From the NCBI RefSeq assembly GCF_014635845.1, contig NZ_BMDP01000001.1:682001-746000 (forward strand): a stretch of 64,000 nt of DNA. Direction: 5' to 3'. Shown here in pieces: positions 54,063 through 63,766 of the stretch (positions are counted from its first letter, which is position 1; the number at the start of each line of letters is the position of its first letter). The DNA is from Oxalicibacterium solurbis. GTDB lineage: Bacteria > Pseudomonadota > Gammaproteobacteria > Burkholderiales > Burkholderiaceae_D. The notes under the pieces were generated by a model. That model did no database searches and had not been told where the DNA came from. It saw nothing but the letters and a program-made list of their open reading frames with translations. The position numbers were made by a program, and so were the translations under genes.

Positions 54063-54926
54063 TCAGCCCCTTTCCGCACGACCGCGCTTGCGCGACCATG
54101 CCTGCAACAGATTGATCGTCAGCAGCATCGCAAACGACACCAGCAGCATCACGACCGCAATCGCCGTCGCACCTGCATAGTCGTACTGCTCCAGCTTGGT
54201 CACGATGAACAGCGGTGTGATTTCGGACACCATCGGCATGTTGCCGGCGATGAAGATGACCGAACCGTATTCGCCGGTCGCCCGGGCAAAGGCCAGCGCG
54301 AAACCGGTCAGCAGCGCCGGCAGCACGGTCGGGAAAATCACCTTGGCGAACGTCTGCCAGTGGCTCGCTCCCAGACTGACGGCCGCTTCTTCCAGCTCGC
54401 GCTCCGCATCTTCCAGCACCGGTTGCACGGTGCGCACGACGAACGGCAGGCCGATGAAAGTCAGCGCGACCACCACACCCAGCGGCGTGAACGCCACCTT
54501 GATGCCGATCGCTTCCAGATATTGTCCGATCCAGCCGTTGACCGAATACAGCGCCGTCAGTGCGATACCGGCCACCGCGGTCGGCAAGGCAAACGGCAGA
54601 TCGACCAGCGCATCGACGATCTTCTTGCCCGGGAATTCATAGCGCACCAGCACCCAGGCGACAATGCCGCCGAAGAAGACATTCAACAACGCACCGAGCA
54701 GCGCCGCGCCGAACGTCAAACGATAGGAAGCCAGCACGCGCGGCGACGTCACCGCCGCGACGAAACCGTCCCAGCTCATCGAGAACGTGTTCAGGAACAC
54801 GGCCGACAGCGGGATCAGCACGATCAGGCTCAGATAGAACAGCGTGAAGCCCAGCGACAGATGGAAGCCGGGCAACACCCTGGTCACGATATGTTTCTTT
54901 TCTGCAATGGCAAATACGGCGGACAT
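54063..54926 (-). CDS. cysT: Sulfate ABC transporter permease CysT (CysU)
   Basis: A 287-residue permease, six helices, EAA loop at [17 protein letters not shown]. First gene of the cysT-cysW-cysA-cysB unit. The periplasmic sulfate- or thiosulfate-binding protein gene (sbp/cysP) that often precedes cysT is absent; the upstream region leads to a divergent regulator-like gene. Confidence 0.95.
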   Translation of the reverse strand: MSAVFAIAEKKHIVTRVLPGFHLSLGFTLFYLSLIVLIPLSAVFLNTFSMSWDGFVAAVTSPRVLASYRLTFGAALLGALLNVFFGGIVAWVLVRYEFPGKKIVDALVDLPFALPTAVAGIALTALYSVNGWIGQYLEAIGIKVAFTPLGVVVALTFIGLPFVVRTVQPVLEDAERELEEAAVSLGASHWQTFAKVIFPTVLPALLTGFALAFARATGEYGSVIFIAGNMPMVSEITPLFIVTKLEQYDYAGATAIAVVMLLVSFAMLLTINLLQAWSRKRGRAERG

Positions 54927-54931
54927 AATGG

Positions 54932-54990
54932 CTCTTTATTACAAATCCAGCTAACAGGTCGCCATAATTGCACTCCATCGTTATAAAGAG
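54932..54990 (-). promoter_or_regulatory. Inverted repeat upstream of cysT, candidate regulator site
   Basis: CTCTTTATTA (54932-54941) and TTATAAAGAG (54981-54990) form an interrupted inverted repeat with one mismatch, in an AT-rich patch 6-64 bases before the cysT start. CysB is the obvious candidate binder because it is encoded in the same unit. The binding is inferred. Confidence 0.45.
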
Positions 54991-55175
54991 AACGAATCTT
55001 TTTGCATGCCGTTAGAAGAAAAACATATATGGGCCGCTTCCGCCATAAAGTGGCAAGGTAGGCGGCAACTGTATCGAGCAGGCGATCGGCGGCTCATCCA
55101 CCGGGAATCGCAAGCGGTGTGCGTCGGCCCGACGTTTTGCGCTTCCAACCTGATGCGAATGGCTATTCTTTCAAC

Positions 55176-56396
55176 ATGGACTCTCTTATAACGGCCTCCG
55201 CACGCGCGCTCGCCGCCGGCGACACGCTGAACGCCCTCAAGCATGTTGCCCTGCGTGATGATCCGCCCGCGCTGGCCTTGCGCGGAATCGCCATGGCGCA
55301 ACTCGGCGAACATGCGCGCGCTCGCGAGCTTTTGCGCACCGCTGCGCGTCGCTTCGGCGCGCACGAAGACTTGTCCCGCGCGCGCTGCATTGTCGCGGAG
55401 GCCGAGATTGCCATGATCATGCGGGACTTCGGCACGTCACCACGTGCACTGATGACGGCCATGACCACACTGGAAGCGCACGGCGACCGCGCCAATGCAA
55501 TGCAGGGAAGACTCATCACCGCACGCAAGCATTTACTGCTCGGTCGTCTGAAAGATGCGGAAGACATCCTTCGGCAACTTGATATCGCCAGTCTCGCATT
55601 GCCGCTGGTGGCGGTGGCCGAACTGACTGTTGCGGAACTGTCCTTGCGACTGCTTCGCATCGGCGATGCACAAGAAGCGCTTGCCCGTGCGCAGAAAGCG
55701 GCCGATCGCGCACAAGTGCCGGTGCTGCACCAGGAGGTGCTGGAAGCGCGGACGGCATTCAACCGTCCCGCCGCCCGGAAAATCCACAAAGGCGAGGAAC
55801 GGACATTGCCGCTGGATGAAGTCGCAACGCTGCTGGCTTCCGATACGCTGGTGATCGATGCCTGTCGCCACGGGCTGGTTTCCGGGGAAACATGGTTGCC
55901 GCTGGCACGCCGCCCGATATTGTTTGCACTGGTACGGGCACTTGCAGAGGCGTGGCCGAACGATGTCGATCGCTCTGCCTTGATCGCATGTGCATTCCGA
56001 ACCCGGCATTTCGATGAATCGCATCGTGTCCGTTTGCGTGTAGAGATCGGACGCTTGCGTGCATTGATCGCACCGTTGGCCCGCATCGAGGCTACCGAAC
56101 ACGGATTTCTTCTGAGACCGAACAAGCAATGCAGTGTTGTCCTGCTGGCGCCGCCCGTCGATGGCGACGAGGGTGCACTGATCGCCTTGCTTTCCGATGG
56201 CGTTCCATGGTCGACGTCGGCCCTCGCATTGGCGCTGGGTGCCAGTCAACGCACCGTACAGCGCGCACTGGCAGCGCTCGAATCCGCCGGACAGGTGCGC
56301 TCGATCGGCCGAGGGCGCGCGCAACGCTGGCTGGCGCCGCCGCTGACGGAATTCACGACAATCTTGTTACTCCCGGTTGCGCTGTCGATCACATAG
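55176..56396 (+). CDS. Putative transcriptional regulator: TPR-like N-terminus, C-terminal winged helix
   Basis: A 406-residue soluble protein, not assigned to a named family. Residues 1-195 are Ala/Leu-rich helical pairs of TPR type (ALALRGIAMAQLGEHARARELL). Residues about 265-310 resemble a winged helix of the OmpR kind (HRVRLRVEIGRLRALI), and about 335-385 is a second helix-turn-helix (STSALALALGASQRTVQRALAALE) followed by a wing GRGRAQRW. It is divergent from cysT and 60 bases upstream of the beta-propeller gene, which it may control. DNA-binding role inferred from motif only. Confidence 0.75.
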   Translation: MDSLITASARALAAGDTLNALKHVALRDDPPALALRGIAMAQLGEHARARELLRTAARRFGAHEDLSRARCIVAEAEIAMIMRDFGTSPRALMTAMTTLEAHGDRANAMQGRLITARKHLLLGRLKDAEDILRQLDIASLALPLVAVAELTVAELSLRLLRIGDAQEALARAQKAADRAQVPVLHQEVLEARTAFNRPAARKIHKGEERTLPLDEVATLLASDTLVIDACRHGLVSGETWLPLARRPILFALVRALAEAWPNDVDRSALIACAFRTRHFDESHRVRLRVEIGRLRALIAPLARIEATEHGFLLRPNKQCSVVLLAPPVDGDEGALIALLSDGVPWSTSALALALGASQRTVQRALAALESAGQVRSIGRGRAQRWLAPPLTEFTTILLLPVALSIT

Positions 56397-56456
56397 AGTG
56401 TTCCTGAGCGCCGCATCAAGGCGCATTACAGGAAGCTGAAAAACAAGGAGCTGAAA

Positions 56457-57137
56457 ATGACCAGTACCACCAGCAAAAATGTGATGGAAGCCGTCGCACA
56501 CAAGGCCGAAATCGTGCGTGAATATGGCCCGTTTGACGGCGCAGACTGCGTGCACGGCGTCACGCACGACGGCAAACTCGTGTGGGCCGCCACCGGTCGC
56601 GAATTGATCGCATTCGATCCTGCAAGCGGGAGGCCCGCACATACGTTGCAACATGCCTGCGATGCAGGAACCGCGTTCGACGGCACCTATCTTTACCAGA
56701 TTGCCGAACATCGCATCGACAAGATCGATCCTGCCAGCGGCAAGGTGATCGCATCGATTCCGGCACCCGGCAATGGCTGCGATTCCGGCATGGCATGGGC
56801 GGAAGGCAGTTTGTGGGTAGGCCAATACCGCGACCGGAAAATCCATCAGATCGACCCGGCTACCGGCGCCATCATCCGCACCATCGAATCCAATCGGTTC
56901 GTCACCGGCGTGACCTGGGTCGATGGCGAACTGTGGCACGGAACATCGGAAGAAGGAGAAAGCGACATTCGTCGTATCGATCCGGAAAACGGCGCTGTGC
57001 TCACGCGGCTGGAAATGCCGGCCGGCACTTCCGTCAGCGGACTGGAATCCGATGGACAGGATCTTTTTTTCTGCGGCGGCGGCAACAGCGGGAAAGTCCG
57101 CGCGGTAAAGCGCCCGAAGGATGCAATCGCGATGTGA
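56457..57137 (+). CDS. Beta-propeller protein of streptogramin-lyase/glutaminyl-cyclotransferase-like type
   Basis: A 226-residue protein with four repeats of the (I/F)DP-x-(S/T/N)-G type (FDPASGRP, IDPASGKV, IDPATGAI, IDPENGAV) spaced 40-45 residues, diagnostic of short-blade propellers such as Vgb and PQQ- or YncE-like proteins. No signal peptide, so cytoplasmic. The catalytic His residues of Vgb cannot be placed with confidence, so enzyme activity is uncertain. AAGGAGCTGAAA precedes the ATG. Cotranscribed with the putative regulator upstream. Confidence 0.8.
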   Translation: MTSTTSKNVMEAVAHKAEIVREYGPFDGADCVHGVTHDGKLVWAATGRELIAFDPASGRPAHTLQHACDAGTAFDGTYLYQIAEHRIDKIDPASGKVIASIPAPGNGCDSGMAWAEGSLWVGQYRDRKIHQIDPATGAIIRTIESNRFVTGVTWVDGELWHGTSEEGESDIRRIDPENGAVLTRLEMPAGTSVSGLESDGQDLFFCGGGNSGKVRAVKRPKDAIAM

Positions 57138-57142
57138 CTGCC

Positions 57143-57173
57143 CGTTCTCGCTCGGCTCCTCCGAGCGAGAACG
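57143..57173. other. Strong 13-bp hairpin after the beta-propeller gene, no T-tract
   Basis: CGTTCTCGCTCGG, loop CTCCT, CCGAGCGAGAACG, six bases after the stop codon. It could be a Rho-dependent or structure-only transcript end, or an mRNA 3' stabiliser. Confidence 0.6.
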
Positions 57174-57283
57174 CCGATCCGAAGCAGTATCCTGTGCACC
57201 GAGAGGAATGAAATTCCGGCACGATCAGATTCGCCGGTACCAGCCTCGGCCTGCTTCTTCGCATCGCGCCGAGAGCATGCAAG

Positions 57284-57970
57284 TCAATCGGGGCGGTCGT
57301 TTTCCTTCTGTCCCATGCCGAGGCCGATTCCCACTCCCATGCCGGCACCGGCACCACTCATGTTGCCGCCACGCGTAGAAGCTTTGCCGCCTTCCTTGCC
57401 GGCATCACCTTTGCCGCGGCTGCCGCTGGATTGTGAGCGCGTCGGCCCTTGCAGCGGAATGCTGATATCCGACGGAATAGCTCCCAGATCGAGCGCGGCA
57501 CGAATGAAGTTGCGCAGGGAAACGACCAGTTCGGCGGTATGGATCGGCCGGCCGGCAGCCATGTCGGTTGCCGCCTGGCTCGCCAGGCGCACATGCTCTT
57601 CGGTGCCAAGCAGAATGATGTCCGACAACGCGGCTTCCACGGCATCGCGGATGCGGCGTGCGCGATCGGAACTGGAAATCTCGTCCTGTTCCGCTGCCTG
57701 CTCGCCCTCTTCTTCGCGCACCGCCAGACGCAGATCGCGCAAATGCGTGGGATCGACCGTCAGCTGTCCGGTAAAGGAGCCTCCCAGGGTTTTATATGCG
57801 GCAATCAATGTCCTGAGCCGCTCGTTGATCTGGCGGTTCATCCGTTCGCGACGCTGCTGAATCGTCTGCATCATCAGTACGCGCGCACCCACGCCGATCA
57901 GCGTGAAGACCGCGAGTCCGAGGATCGTCGTCAGTACGCCATGCCAGGAATTGAAATCGAAATAACGCAC
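57284..57970 (-). CDS. Membrane-anchored protein of unknown function with Gly/Met-rich tail
   Basis: A 228-residue protein with one N-terminal transmembrane helix (about 12-33), a basic coiled segment (QQRRERMNRQINERLRTL), a helical middle domain (about 95-170) and a low-complexity tail containing GAGAGMGVGIGLGMGQ. No family recognised with certainty. The topology suggests a cytoplasmic domain after the anchor. It stands alone, 100 bases downstream of the hydrolase gene. Confidence 0.75.
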   Translation of the reverse strand: MRYFDFNSWHGVLTTILGLAVFTLIGVGARVLMMQTIQQRRERMNRQINERLRTLIAAYKTLGGSFTGQLTVDPTHLRDLRLAVREEEGEQAAEQDEISSSDRARRIRDAVEAALSDIILLGTEEHVRLASQAATDMAAGRPIHTAELVVSLRNFIRAALDLGAIPSDISIPLQGPTRSQSSGSRGKGDAGKEGGKASTRGGNMSGAGAGMGVGIGLGMGQKENDRPD

Positions 57971-58070
57971 AGTCGCCTCCGCAATTGTTTGCAGTAGCGA
58001 CTAGTGTACTGAGCTTGCGTTTTTCGTGGGCGGCGGCGAATCGTCCGGTATCGCGACTGACGACCGAACT

Positions 58071-58637
58071 TCAGCAGGATGCGCGCAAGGAAGGCAGGCA
58101 GACATCCGCCACTGCACGCAAGCGCCCCAGTTGCTGCAGCCCCTGTTCCCAATCGCCCAATGCCGATTCCGCATTGATGTGGCCGAGCGCACCGACGTTG
58201 ACGAAACCGCAGCCCCAGCAGTCGGCCCAGTATGCCGCGCGGTGCGCCACCATCCACGGATCGTTCTCGCTGCCCATCATGATCGTCGGGCAACGCATGC
58301 GGGCATCGCGCAACAGATGGGCAACGCCGAACTTTTCCGGATCGGCCGGCGCCACCAGCAACGCCGCAACGACATGCGGAAAACGCCGCGTTGCGTGCAC
58401 CGATGCCAGGCAGCCGAAACTGTGCGCGACGATGATGACGGGCCGTGTCGACTGCTGCAGCTTTTCCGTCAGCCGCTGCGACCAACCAATCAGATCAGCG
58501 CGATCCCAACGATCCTGTTCGACGCGTTCGAAAGCAGGGTAATGCACCTGCCAGCGCGTCTGCCAATGGCCGGGGCCGCTATCGTTCAGCCCCGGAACGA
58601 TCAGCACGCGATAATCGGACAGGTCCGGCAACATCAT
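58071..58637 (-). CDS. RBBP9/YdeN-type alpha/beta hydrolase
   Basis: A 188-residue serine hydrolase. N-terminal VLIVPGLNDSGPGHWQTRW is the family hallmark; nucleophile elbow VAHSFGC, then Asp in ENDPW and His in GHINAES. Substrate unknown. The ATG overlaps the stop of the upstream EAL-like gene (ATGA), so the two are translationally coupled. Confidence 0.9.
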   Translation of the reverse strand: MMLPDLSDYRVLIVPGLNDSGPGHWQTRWQVHYPAFERVEQDRWDRADLIGWSQRLTEKLQQSTRPVIIVAHSFGCLASVHATRRFPHVVAALLVAPADPEKFGVAHLLRDARMRCPTIMMGSENDPWMVAHRAAYWADCWGCGFVNVGALGHINAESALGDWEQGLQQLGRLRAVADVCLPSLRASC

Positions 58638-59485
58638 GATGCGATCGCCGCCGGCAAATCATCGCGAACAGCGTCGCTGTGCGTCTCTGCAATGTGCGGA
58701 ATGGCCGTCGGCACATCCCACAGAAAACCTTGCGCAAGAACAGGCCACCCCGTCCGTGCCTGCAGCGCATGCAGCTTGTCACGCACGGCCGTCGATTCGA
58801 CCCGCTTGAAGATGACGGTTGCATTGCCGGCCTCCGCTTCTTCCAGCAATTGCAGGGCGGCACCCTCGTCGTTCAGTTCGCGCGCATCCAGCTTGACGAC
58901 ATCCGGGCAGATCTGGCGCAGTTGCTCGATTCCCTGCCGCGCATCGGCGACATTAATCGCCAGACGAAAGCCATTGCGCCGGTAATTGTCGGCCACGTAA
59001 TGCGCAATCCATGCCTGATCTTCCCGGATCGTCGGCAGTTGCAGCACGACATTCGTCCACGGCAGGCCGAGCAGGTCCAGCACGCGACGGAAAGACATGC
59101 CGTGATTGCTGTCGACGGCGGCCAGCAAGCGTGCATGCACGCTGAGATACAGATCGGCGTCCGCCAATGACGGCTGCCGATAGAAATTGACGGTATGCAG
59201 CAGGCGGCACAGCCGATCCAGTTCGATCGACTGCTCATCGGTGGCCGTTGTATCGAGCAGCTTCCAGACGCTCAGGCCATCGTCGCTATGCGACTGGCTG
59301 CGCATGAAACCCTGCATGCCTACAATGCGGCCGGCGCCTATTTCACGGATCGGCTGGAACACGCTGGTCAGCGTGGCATTCAGATAACGGCCGTAGGCTT
59401 TCCCCTCCCGATCCAGCCACAGGGAAGTATCGACCGGCGCATCGCGCAGACGCGCCAGGTAATCCTGCAAAGCGGGAAAGCTCAT
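58634..59485 (-). CDS. Degenerate EAL-domain protein
   Basis: A 283-residue protein with the EAL fold (FQPIREIGAGRIVGMQGFMR from about 43). The EAL triplet itself is MQG, the DDFG metal loop is NVAD, and the EGVE motif is KRVE, so cyclic-di-GMP hydrolysis is not expected, although VKLD and AQGFLW are kept. It may bind nucleotide or a protein partner. AAAGGAAAACG precedes the ATG chosen at 59485; a longer frame to 59548 exists. 66 bases after ssuF and coupled to the hydrolase gene. Confidence 0.85.
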   Translation of the reverse strand: MSFPALQDYLARLRDAPVDTSLWLDREGKAYGRYLNATLTSVFQPIREIGAGRIVGMQGFMRSQSHSDDGLSVWKLLDTTATDEQSIELDRLCRLLHTVNFYRQPSLADADLYLSVHARLLAAVDSNHGMSFRRVLDLLGLPWTNVVLQLPTIREDQAWIAHYVADNYRRNGFRLAINVADARQGIEQLRQICPDVVKLDARELNDEGAALQLLEEAEAGNATVIFKRVESTAVRDKLHALQARTGWPVLAQGFLWDVPTAIPHIAETHSDAVRDDLPAAIAS

Positions 59486-59551
59486 CGTTTTCCTTTCCGC
59501 GAAAACTGCTGCGCGCGCAGCGCGATAGGCAATGTCGCGCAACAGCATCGC

Positions 59552-59770
59552 TTACAGCAGCTTGGCCAGCGACACTTCTGTCGCCTTGACCAGCGCCACG
59601 ACCTCGGTGCCGATCTGCAATTCCAGATCCTTGACCGAGCGCGTGGTGATGACCGAAGTGACAGTGCCGCCCGGCGTGTCGACATCGACTTCCGACAAGA
59701 CGTCGCCGAGAATGATGTTGCTGATCTTGCCCTTGAACTGGTTGCGGGCGTTGATTTTTTCGATGCTCAT
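59552..59770 (-). CDS. ssuF: Molybdopterin-binding (TOBE/Mop) protein SsuF
   Basis: A 72-residue single TOBE domain (NQFKGKISNIILGDVLSEVD, VITTRSVKDLEL, ATEVSLAKL) that binds oxyanions such as molybdate. Position after ssuB matches SsuF of the Pseudomonas putida ssuEADCBF operon, where it is needed for sulfonate use. GGAAAACC precedes the ATG. A T-rich spacer of 106 bases separates it from ssuB. Confidence 0.88.
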   Translation of the reverse strand: MSIEKINARNQFKGKISNIILGDVLSEVDVDTPGGTVTSVITTRSVKDLELQIGTEVVALVKATEVSLAKLL

Positions 59771-59784
59771 GGTTTTCCTTGAAT

Positions 59785-59862
59785 GGTGAATGAAGGCACA
59801 AATAAAAAAGTGCGTGAAAAAATGAATGAAGAAATAAATGAAAAAACCAATAAAGAGAGAAG
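59785..59862. other. AT-rich low-complexity spacer between ssuB and ssuF
   Basis: The plus strand is A-rich with repeated GAATGAA/AATGAA words; the transcript side is U-rich with repeated TTCATT. It contrasts sharply with the GC-rich flanks. No gene or terminator stem is evident. Confidence 0.5.
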
Positions 59863-59876
59863 CAAGCCGGCGAAAT

Positions 59877-60713
59877 TCAAACCGCCCAGGCGAACTGGCC
59901 GACCGTCCTCAACAGCGATACATCGCCCAGTTCGGCATCCGGGCTGCCTGCCGGCACGGGCTGCTGCAGCACACGCGCCAGAATGCGTTCTTCCAGTTGC
60001 GCGAATGCGGCGTTGCCGCGCACTCGCGGGCGTGCCAATGCCACACGCTCGTCCAGCGTGATGTGCCCATCCTCGATCAGCACAACACGATCGGCCAGGG
60101 CAATCGCTTCCTGCACGTCGTGCGTGACCAATAGCGCGGTAAAGCCGCGCTGCTGCCACAACGATTCGATCAGCTGCTGCATCTCGATGCGCGTCAACGC
60201 ATCGAGCGCACCCAGCGGTTCGTCCAGTAGCAACAGTTCCGGGTCGTGCACCAGCGCGCGCGCCAGTGCCACACGCTGGCGCTGGCCGCCGGAAAGCACA
60301 GCCGGCCATTCGCCGGCACGTTCGTTCAGGCCGACCTGCCTGAGCGCATTCAATGCATCGGCCTTGCCGCTGCGTTTCGGCAGGCCGAGCGCGACGTTGT
60401 GTAGCACCTTTTTCCACGGCAGTAGCCGCGAATCCTGAAACATGATGCGTGTCTCGGGCCGCTTCGCACCGTCGGCGAAGACCAGCGTGCCGCGATCCAC
60501 CGTTTCCAGTTCCGCGATCAGGCGCAGCAGCGTGCTCTTGCCGCAACCGCTGCGGCCGACAACGGCGACGAACTCGCCCGGCTCCAGCGTCAGGTCGACC
60601 GACTTCAGCACTTCGCGGCCGCCATAGGATTTGACGAGACTGCCGATGGCTACGCGCACACCGCGCCGTGCTGCTGCATCCAGTGTTTTCTGCTCGATGG
60701 CATTGCTCTGCAT
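59877..60713 (-). CDS. ssuB: Aliphatic sulfonate ABC transporter ATP-binding protein
   Basis: A 278-residue ATPase: Walker [21 protein letters not shown]-loop typical of SsuB/TauB, signature LSGGQRQR and Walker [13 protein letters not shown]. The ATG at 60713 follows GAAAGGGAAAG and begins MQSNAIEQK; open sequence upstream overlaps ssuC and is not homologous. Powers uptake through SsuC. Confidence 0.95.
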   Translation of the reverse strand: MQSNAIEQKTLDAAARRGVRVAIGSLVKSYGGREVLKSVDLTLEPGEFVAVVGRSGCGKSTLLRLIAELETVDRGTLVFADGAKRPETRIMFQDSRLLPWKKVLHNVALGLPKRSGKADALNALRQVGLNERAGEWPAVLSGGQRQRVALARALVHDPELLLLDEPLGALDALTRIEMQQLIESLWQQRGFTALLVTHDVQEAIALADRVVLIEDGHITLDERVALARPRVRGNAAFAQLEERILARVLQQPVPAGSPDAELGDVSLLRTVGQFAWAV

Positions 60714-60735
60714 GATGCTTTCCCTTTCAACGATC

Positions 60736-61566
60736 TCAATGACGGTAGCCGGGATGCCAGCGCAACCAGTAGCGTTCCAGCCCGCGCGACACGACGTCCG
60801 CCAGCTTGCCCAGCAGCGCATACAAAAGGATACCGACCAGCACCACATCGGTTTGCAGGAATTCGCGCGCATTCATCGTCATGTAGCCGATGCCGGATTG
60901 CGCCGAAATCGTCTCTGCCACGATCAGAATCACCCACACCAGGCCCAGCGAGAAACGCACGCCGACCAGGATCGACGGCAGCGCGCCCGGCAGGATCACG
61001 TCGCGATACAGCGCCCAGCCGGACAGGCCGTAGCTCTTCGCCATTTCGATCAGCCCCTTGTCGACCGAGCGAATGCCGTGAAAGGTATTCAGATAGACCG
61101 GGAAAAACACGCCGACCGCAACCAGAAAAATCTTCGCCGTTTCCTCGATACCGAACCACAGGATCACCAGCGGAATCAGCGCCAGCGACGGAATGTTGCG
61201 CACCATCTGGAAAGTCGTGTCGAACAGCGTCTCCGCCGTCTTGAACGTGCCTGTCAACAGACCGAACAGCAGGCCGAGGCCGCCGCCGACGCCGAAACTC
61301 ACCAGCGCGCGCCACAGGCTGACCTTGGCATGCATCCACAGCTCGCCGGATTCCGCGAGACTCCACGCTGCCTTCGCCACCGCGAACGGCTCTGGCAGCA
61401 CGCGATTCGACAGCCAGCCGAAATACGAGGCGGTCTGCCATGCCGCCAGCAACAGGATAGGCACGATCCACGGCAGCACGCGTTTCCATGCATCGGTTGC
61501 CGTGATGCGTTTTGCCGGCGCTTGTCCGGTGACTACTGCCGCGGTATTGGATAACACTGCGCTCAT
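60736..61566 (-). CDS. ssuC: Aliphatic sulfonate ABC transporter permease
   Basis: A 276-residue permease with six helices and a long hydrophilic N-terminus; conserved segment [25 protein letters not shown] is the EAA loop. Lies 22 bases before ssuB and 9 bases after ssuD. Confidence 0.95.
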   Translation of the reverse strand: MSAVLSNTAAVVTGQAPAKRITATDAWKRVLPWIVPILLLAAWQTASYFGWLSNRVLPEPFAVAKAAWSLAESGELWMHAKVSLWRALVSFGVGGGLGLLFGLLTGTFKTAETLFDTTFQMVRNIPSLALIPLVILWFGIEETAKIFLVAVGVFFPVYLNTFHGIRSVDKGLIEMAKSYGLSGWALYRDVILPGALPSILVGVRFSLGLVWVILIVAETISAQSGIGYMTMNAREFLQTDVVLVGILLYALLGKLADVVSRGLERYWLRWHPGYRH

Positions 61567-61575
61567 TGCATTTCC

Positions 61576-62730
61576 TCAGCTTTGTGACACCCTGGGCAGG
61601 ATGTCGTTGGAAATCACTTCGCCGAACGGCCCGGTCAGCGCCGGCTCGTCCGTGCGCTCCTTGCCCTTGTTCAGCAACGGGAACACCAGTTCGGCAAAAC
61701 GGTAAGACTCTTCCAGATGCGGATAGCCGGACAGGATGAAGGTCTCGATGCCGAGATCCGCGTATTCGCGCATGCGTGCCGCCACCGTTTCCGGATCGCC
61801 GACCAGCGCGGTGCCGGCGCCGCCGCGCACCAGGCCGACGCCGGCCCACAGGTTGGGCGACACTTCCAGCTTGTCCTTGCGGCCGCCGTGCAATGCCGCC
61901 ATGCGGCGCTGGCCTTCGGAATCCATCTTGTTGAACGATGCCTGCGCACGTGCGATCAGGTTGTCGTCAACGTACTTGATCAGTTCGTCGGCGGCCTTCC
62001 ATGCTGCCTCGTTCGTCTCGCGCACGATCACGTGCAGGCGAATGCCGAACTTCAGCGTGCGGCCATGTTTGGCGGCGCGCTTGCGGATATCGGCAATCTT
62101 CTCTGCGACAGATGCCGGCGGTTCGCCCCAGGTCAGATAGACATCGACCTGCTCGGCCGCCAACTCATGCGCCGCTTCCGACGAGCCGCCGAAGTACAAC
62201 GGCGGATACGGCTTCTGCAATGGCGGATACAGCGTCTTGCCGCCCTTCACCTGCAGATGCTTGCCTTGGAAATCGAAACCGGCCTCGCCGCCTTCGCCGG
62301 AAATCGAACCGCGCCATATCTTCAGGAACTCGGACGAGATTTCGTAGCGTTCCGCGTGATCGGCCCACAGGCCGTCCGCTTGCAGTTCCGCCTGATCGCC
62401 ACCGGTGACGACATTGATCAGCAGACGTCCTTTCGACAGGCGATCGAAGGTCGACGCCATGCGTACCGACAGACCCGGCGTGCTCAGCCCCGGACGGATC
62501 GCCACCAGAAACTTCAGTTTCTGCGTCGCGCCGATCAGGCTGGACGCGGCAACCCACGGGTCCTCGCAGGAGCGGCCGGTCGGCAGCAGCACGCCGTCAT
62601 AGCCGAGCGTATCGGCGGCGACCGCCACCTGCTTCATGTAATCGAAATCCACCTGGCGCGCGCCTTTCGACGTGCCGAGATAACGGCTGTCGCCATGTGT
62701 GGGAATAAACCAGAAAACATTCAAACTCAT
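61576..62730 (-). CDS. ssuD: FMNH2-dependent alkanesulfonate monooxygenase
   Basis: A 384-residue bacterial luciferase-fold enzyme that cleaves the C-S bond of alkanesulfonates to sulfite and aldehyde. Strong match to E. coli SsuD throughout: [79 protein letters not shown]. Of TTG-ATG-ATG at the 5' end the last ATG has the best distance to AAGGA and gives the canonical MSLN start. It depends on an FMN reductase (SsuE). Confidence 0.97.
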   Translation of the reverse strand: MSLNVFWFIPTHGDSRYLGTSKGARQVDFDYMKQVAVAADTLGYDGVLLPTGRSCEDPWVAASSLIGATQKLKFLVAIRPGLSTPGLSVRMASTFDRLSKGRLLINVVTGGDQAELQADGLWADHAERYEISSEFLKIWRGSISGEGGEAGFDFQGKHLQVKGGKTLYPPLQKPYPPLYFGGSSEAAHELAAEQVDVYLTWGEPPASVAEKIADIRKRAAKHGRTLKFGIRLHVIVRETNEAAWKAADELIKYVDDNLIARAQASFNKMDSEGQRRMAALHGGRKDKLEVSPNLWAGVGLVRGGAGTALVGDPETVAARMREYADLGIETFILSGYPHLEESYRFAELVFPLLNKGKERTDEPALTGPFGEVISNDILPRVSQS

Positions 62731-62785
62731 CATCAATCCTTGAAGGCAATACGGTGTTCCGATGCACGTTCCTGTGTACCGGGCA

Positions 62786-63766
62786 TCAGGAACGAGGAAC
62801 GATCACGGCATCTTTCACGTTGATTCTTTTCGGAATCAGCTTCAGCTCGGCAAACACATCGGCGATCTTCTGCTGATCGGCGATCACTGCCGGCGTGACC
62901 GGGCGCACACCGTACGCCAGACGCTTCGCCGCCAGTTCGACGACGTCGCTGTCCAGCCCGGTCTGCTTCGTCAGGATCGTCGTGACTTCCGGCAGATTGC
63001 GGCTGCTCCATTGATCGATCTTGTCGATTTCGTCGAGCACGATAGCCACGATGCGCGCATTCTTTTCCGCGTAGGAGCGCGAAGCGAGGAAGAACTGATG
63101 ATTGGCAACCAGCCCGGTGCCGTCGGCCAGCACGCGTGCGCCCAGCTGTTTTTCTGCAGCGGCGAGAAACGGGTCCCAGATCACCCATGCATCGAGACTG
63201 CCGCGCTCGAAGGCGGCGCGCGCATCGGCCGGCGCAAGATAGGAAACGTTGACGTCGCGGTAATTGATCCCAGCCTTTTCCAATGCCTTCACCAGCAGGT
63301 AATGCACATTGGAGCCGCGGTTCAGCGCAACCTTCTTTCCCTTCAGATCGGCCACGCTTTTCAGCGGCGAATTCTTCGGCACGATGATGGCTTCGCCCGC
63401 CGGCGATGGCGGCTCGTTGCCGACATAGACCAGATCGGCGCTGGCAGCCTGCGCAAAGATCGGCGGCGCTTCGCCTGCCGTGCCGAAATCGATGCTGCCG
63501 ACATTCAATCCTTCCAGCAGCGTGGGGCCGGCCGGGAACTCGCTCCACTTCACGTCTACACCTTCGACTGCCAGACGTTTTTCCAGTGCGCCGCTTCCTT
63601 TCAGGATCACCAGCGTGCCGTATTTCTGGTAGCCGATACGCACGACTTTTTTCGCTTGCGCCGCAGCCAGATTCGGCAAGCCGGCACTCAAGGCGCCAAG
63701 TGCAGCGGCAGACAGATAACCCAGCGTGCGCCTTCTGGCGGCATGTTTCTGCTTTGGATCGCTCAT
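62786..63766 (-). CDS. ssuA: Aliphatic sulfonate ABC transporter substrate-binding protein
   Basis: A 326-residue periplasmic binding protein. The signal peptide (about 1-37) carries RRRTLGYL, a possible twin-arginine motif, and ends ...AAAQA. The mature part begins [34 protein letters not shown] is a hallmark of the SsuA/TauA group. The ATG at 63766 is favoured because GGAG lies 8 bases upstream; two earlier Met codons are possible. Confidence 0.94.
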   Translation of the reverse strand: MSDPKQKHAARRRTLGYLSAAALGALSAGLPNLAAAQAKKVVRIGYQKYGTLVILKGSGALEKRLAVEGVDVKWSEFPAGPTLLEGLNVGSIDFGTAGEAPPIFAQAASADLVYVGNEPPSPAGEAIIVPKNSPLKSVADLKGKKVALNRGSNVHYLLVKALEKAGINYRDVNVSYLAPADARAAFERGSLDAWVIWDPFLAAAEKQLGARVLADGTGLVANHQFFLASRSYAEKNARIVAIVLDEIDKIDQWSSRNLPEVTTILTKQTGLDSDVVELAAKRLAYGVRPVTPAVIADQQKIADVFAELKLIPKRINVKDAVIVPRS

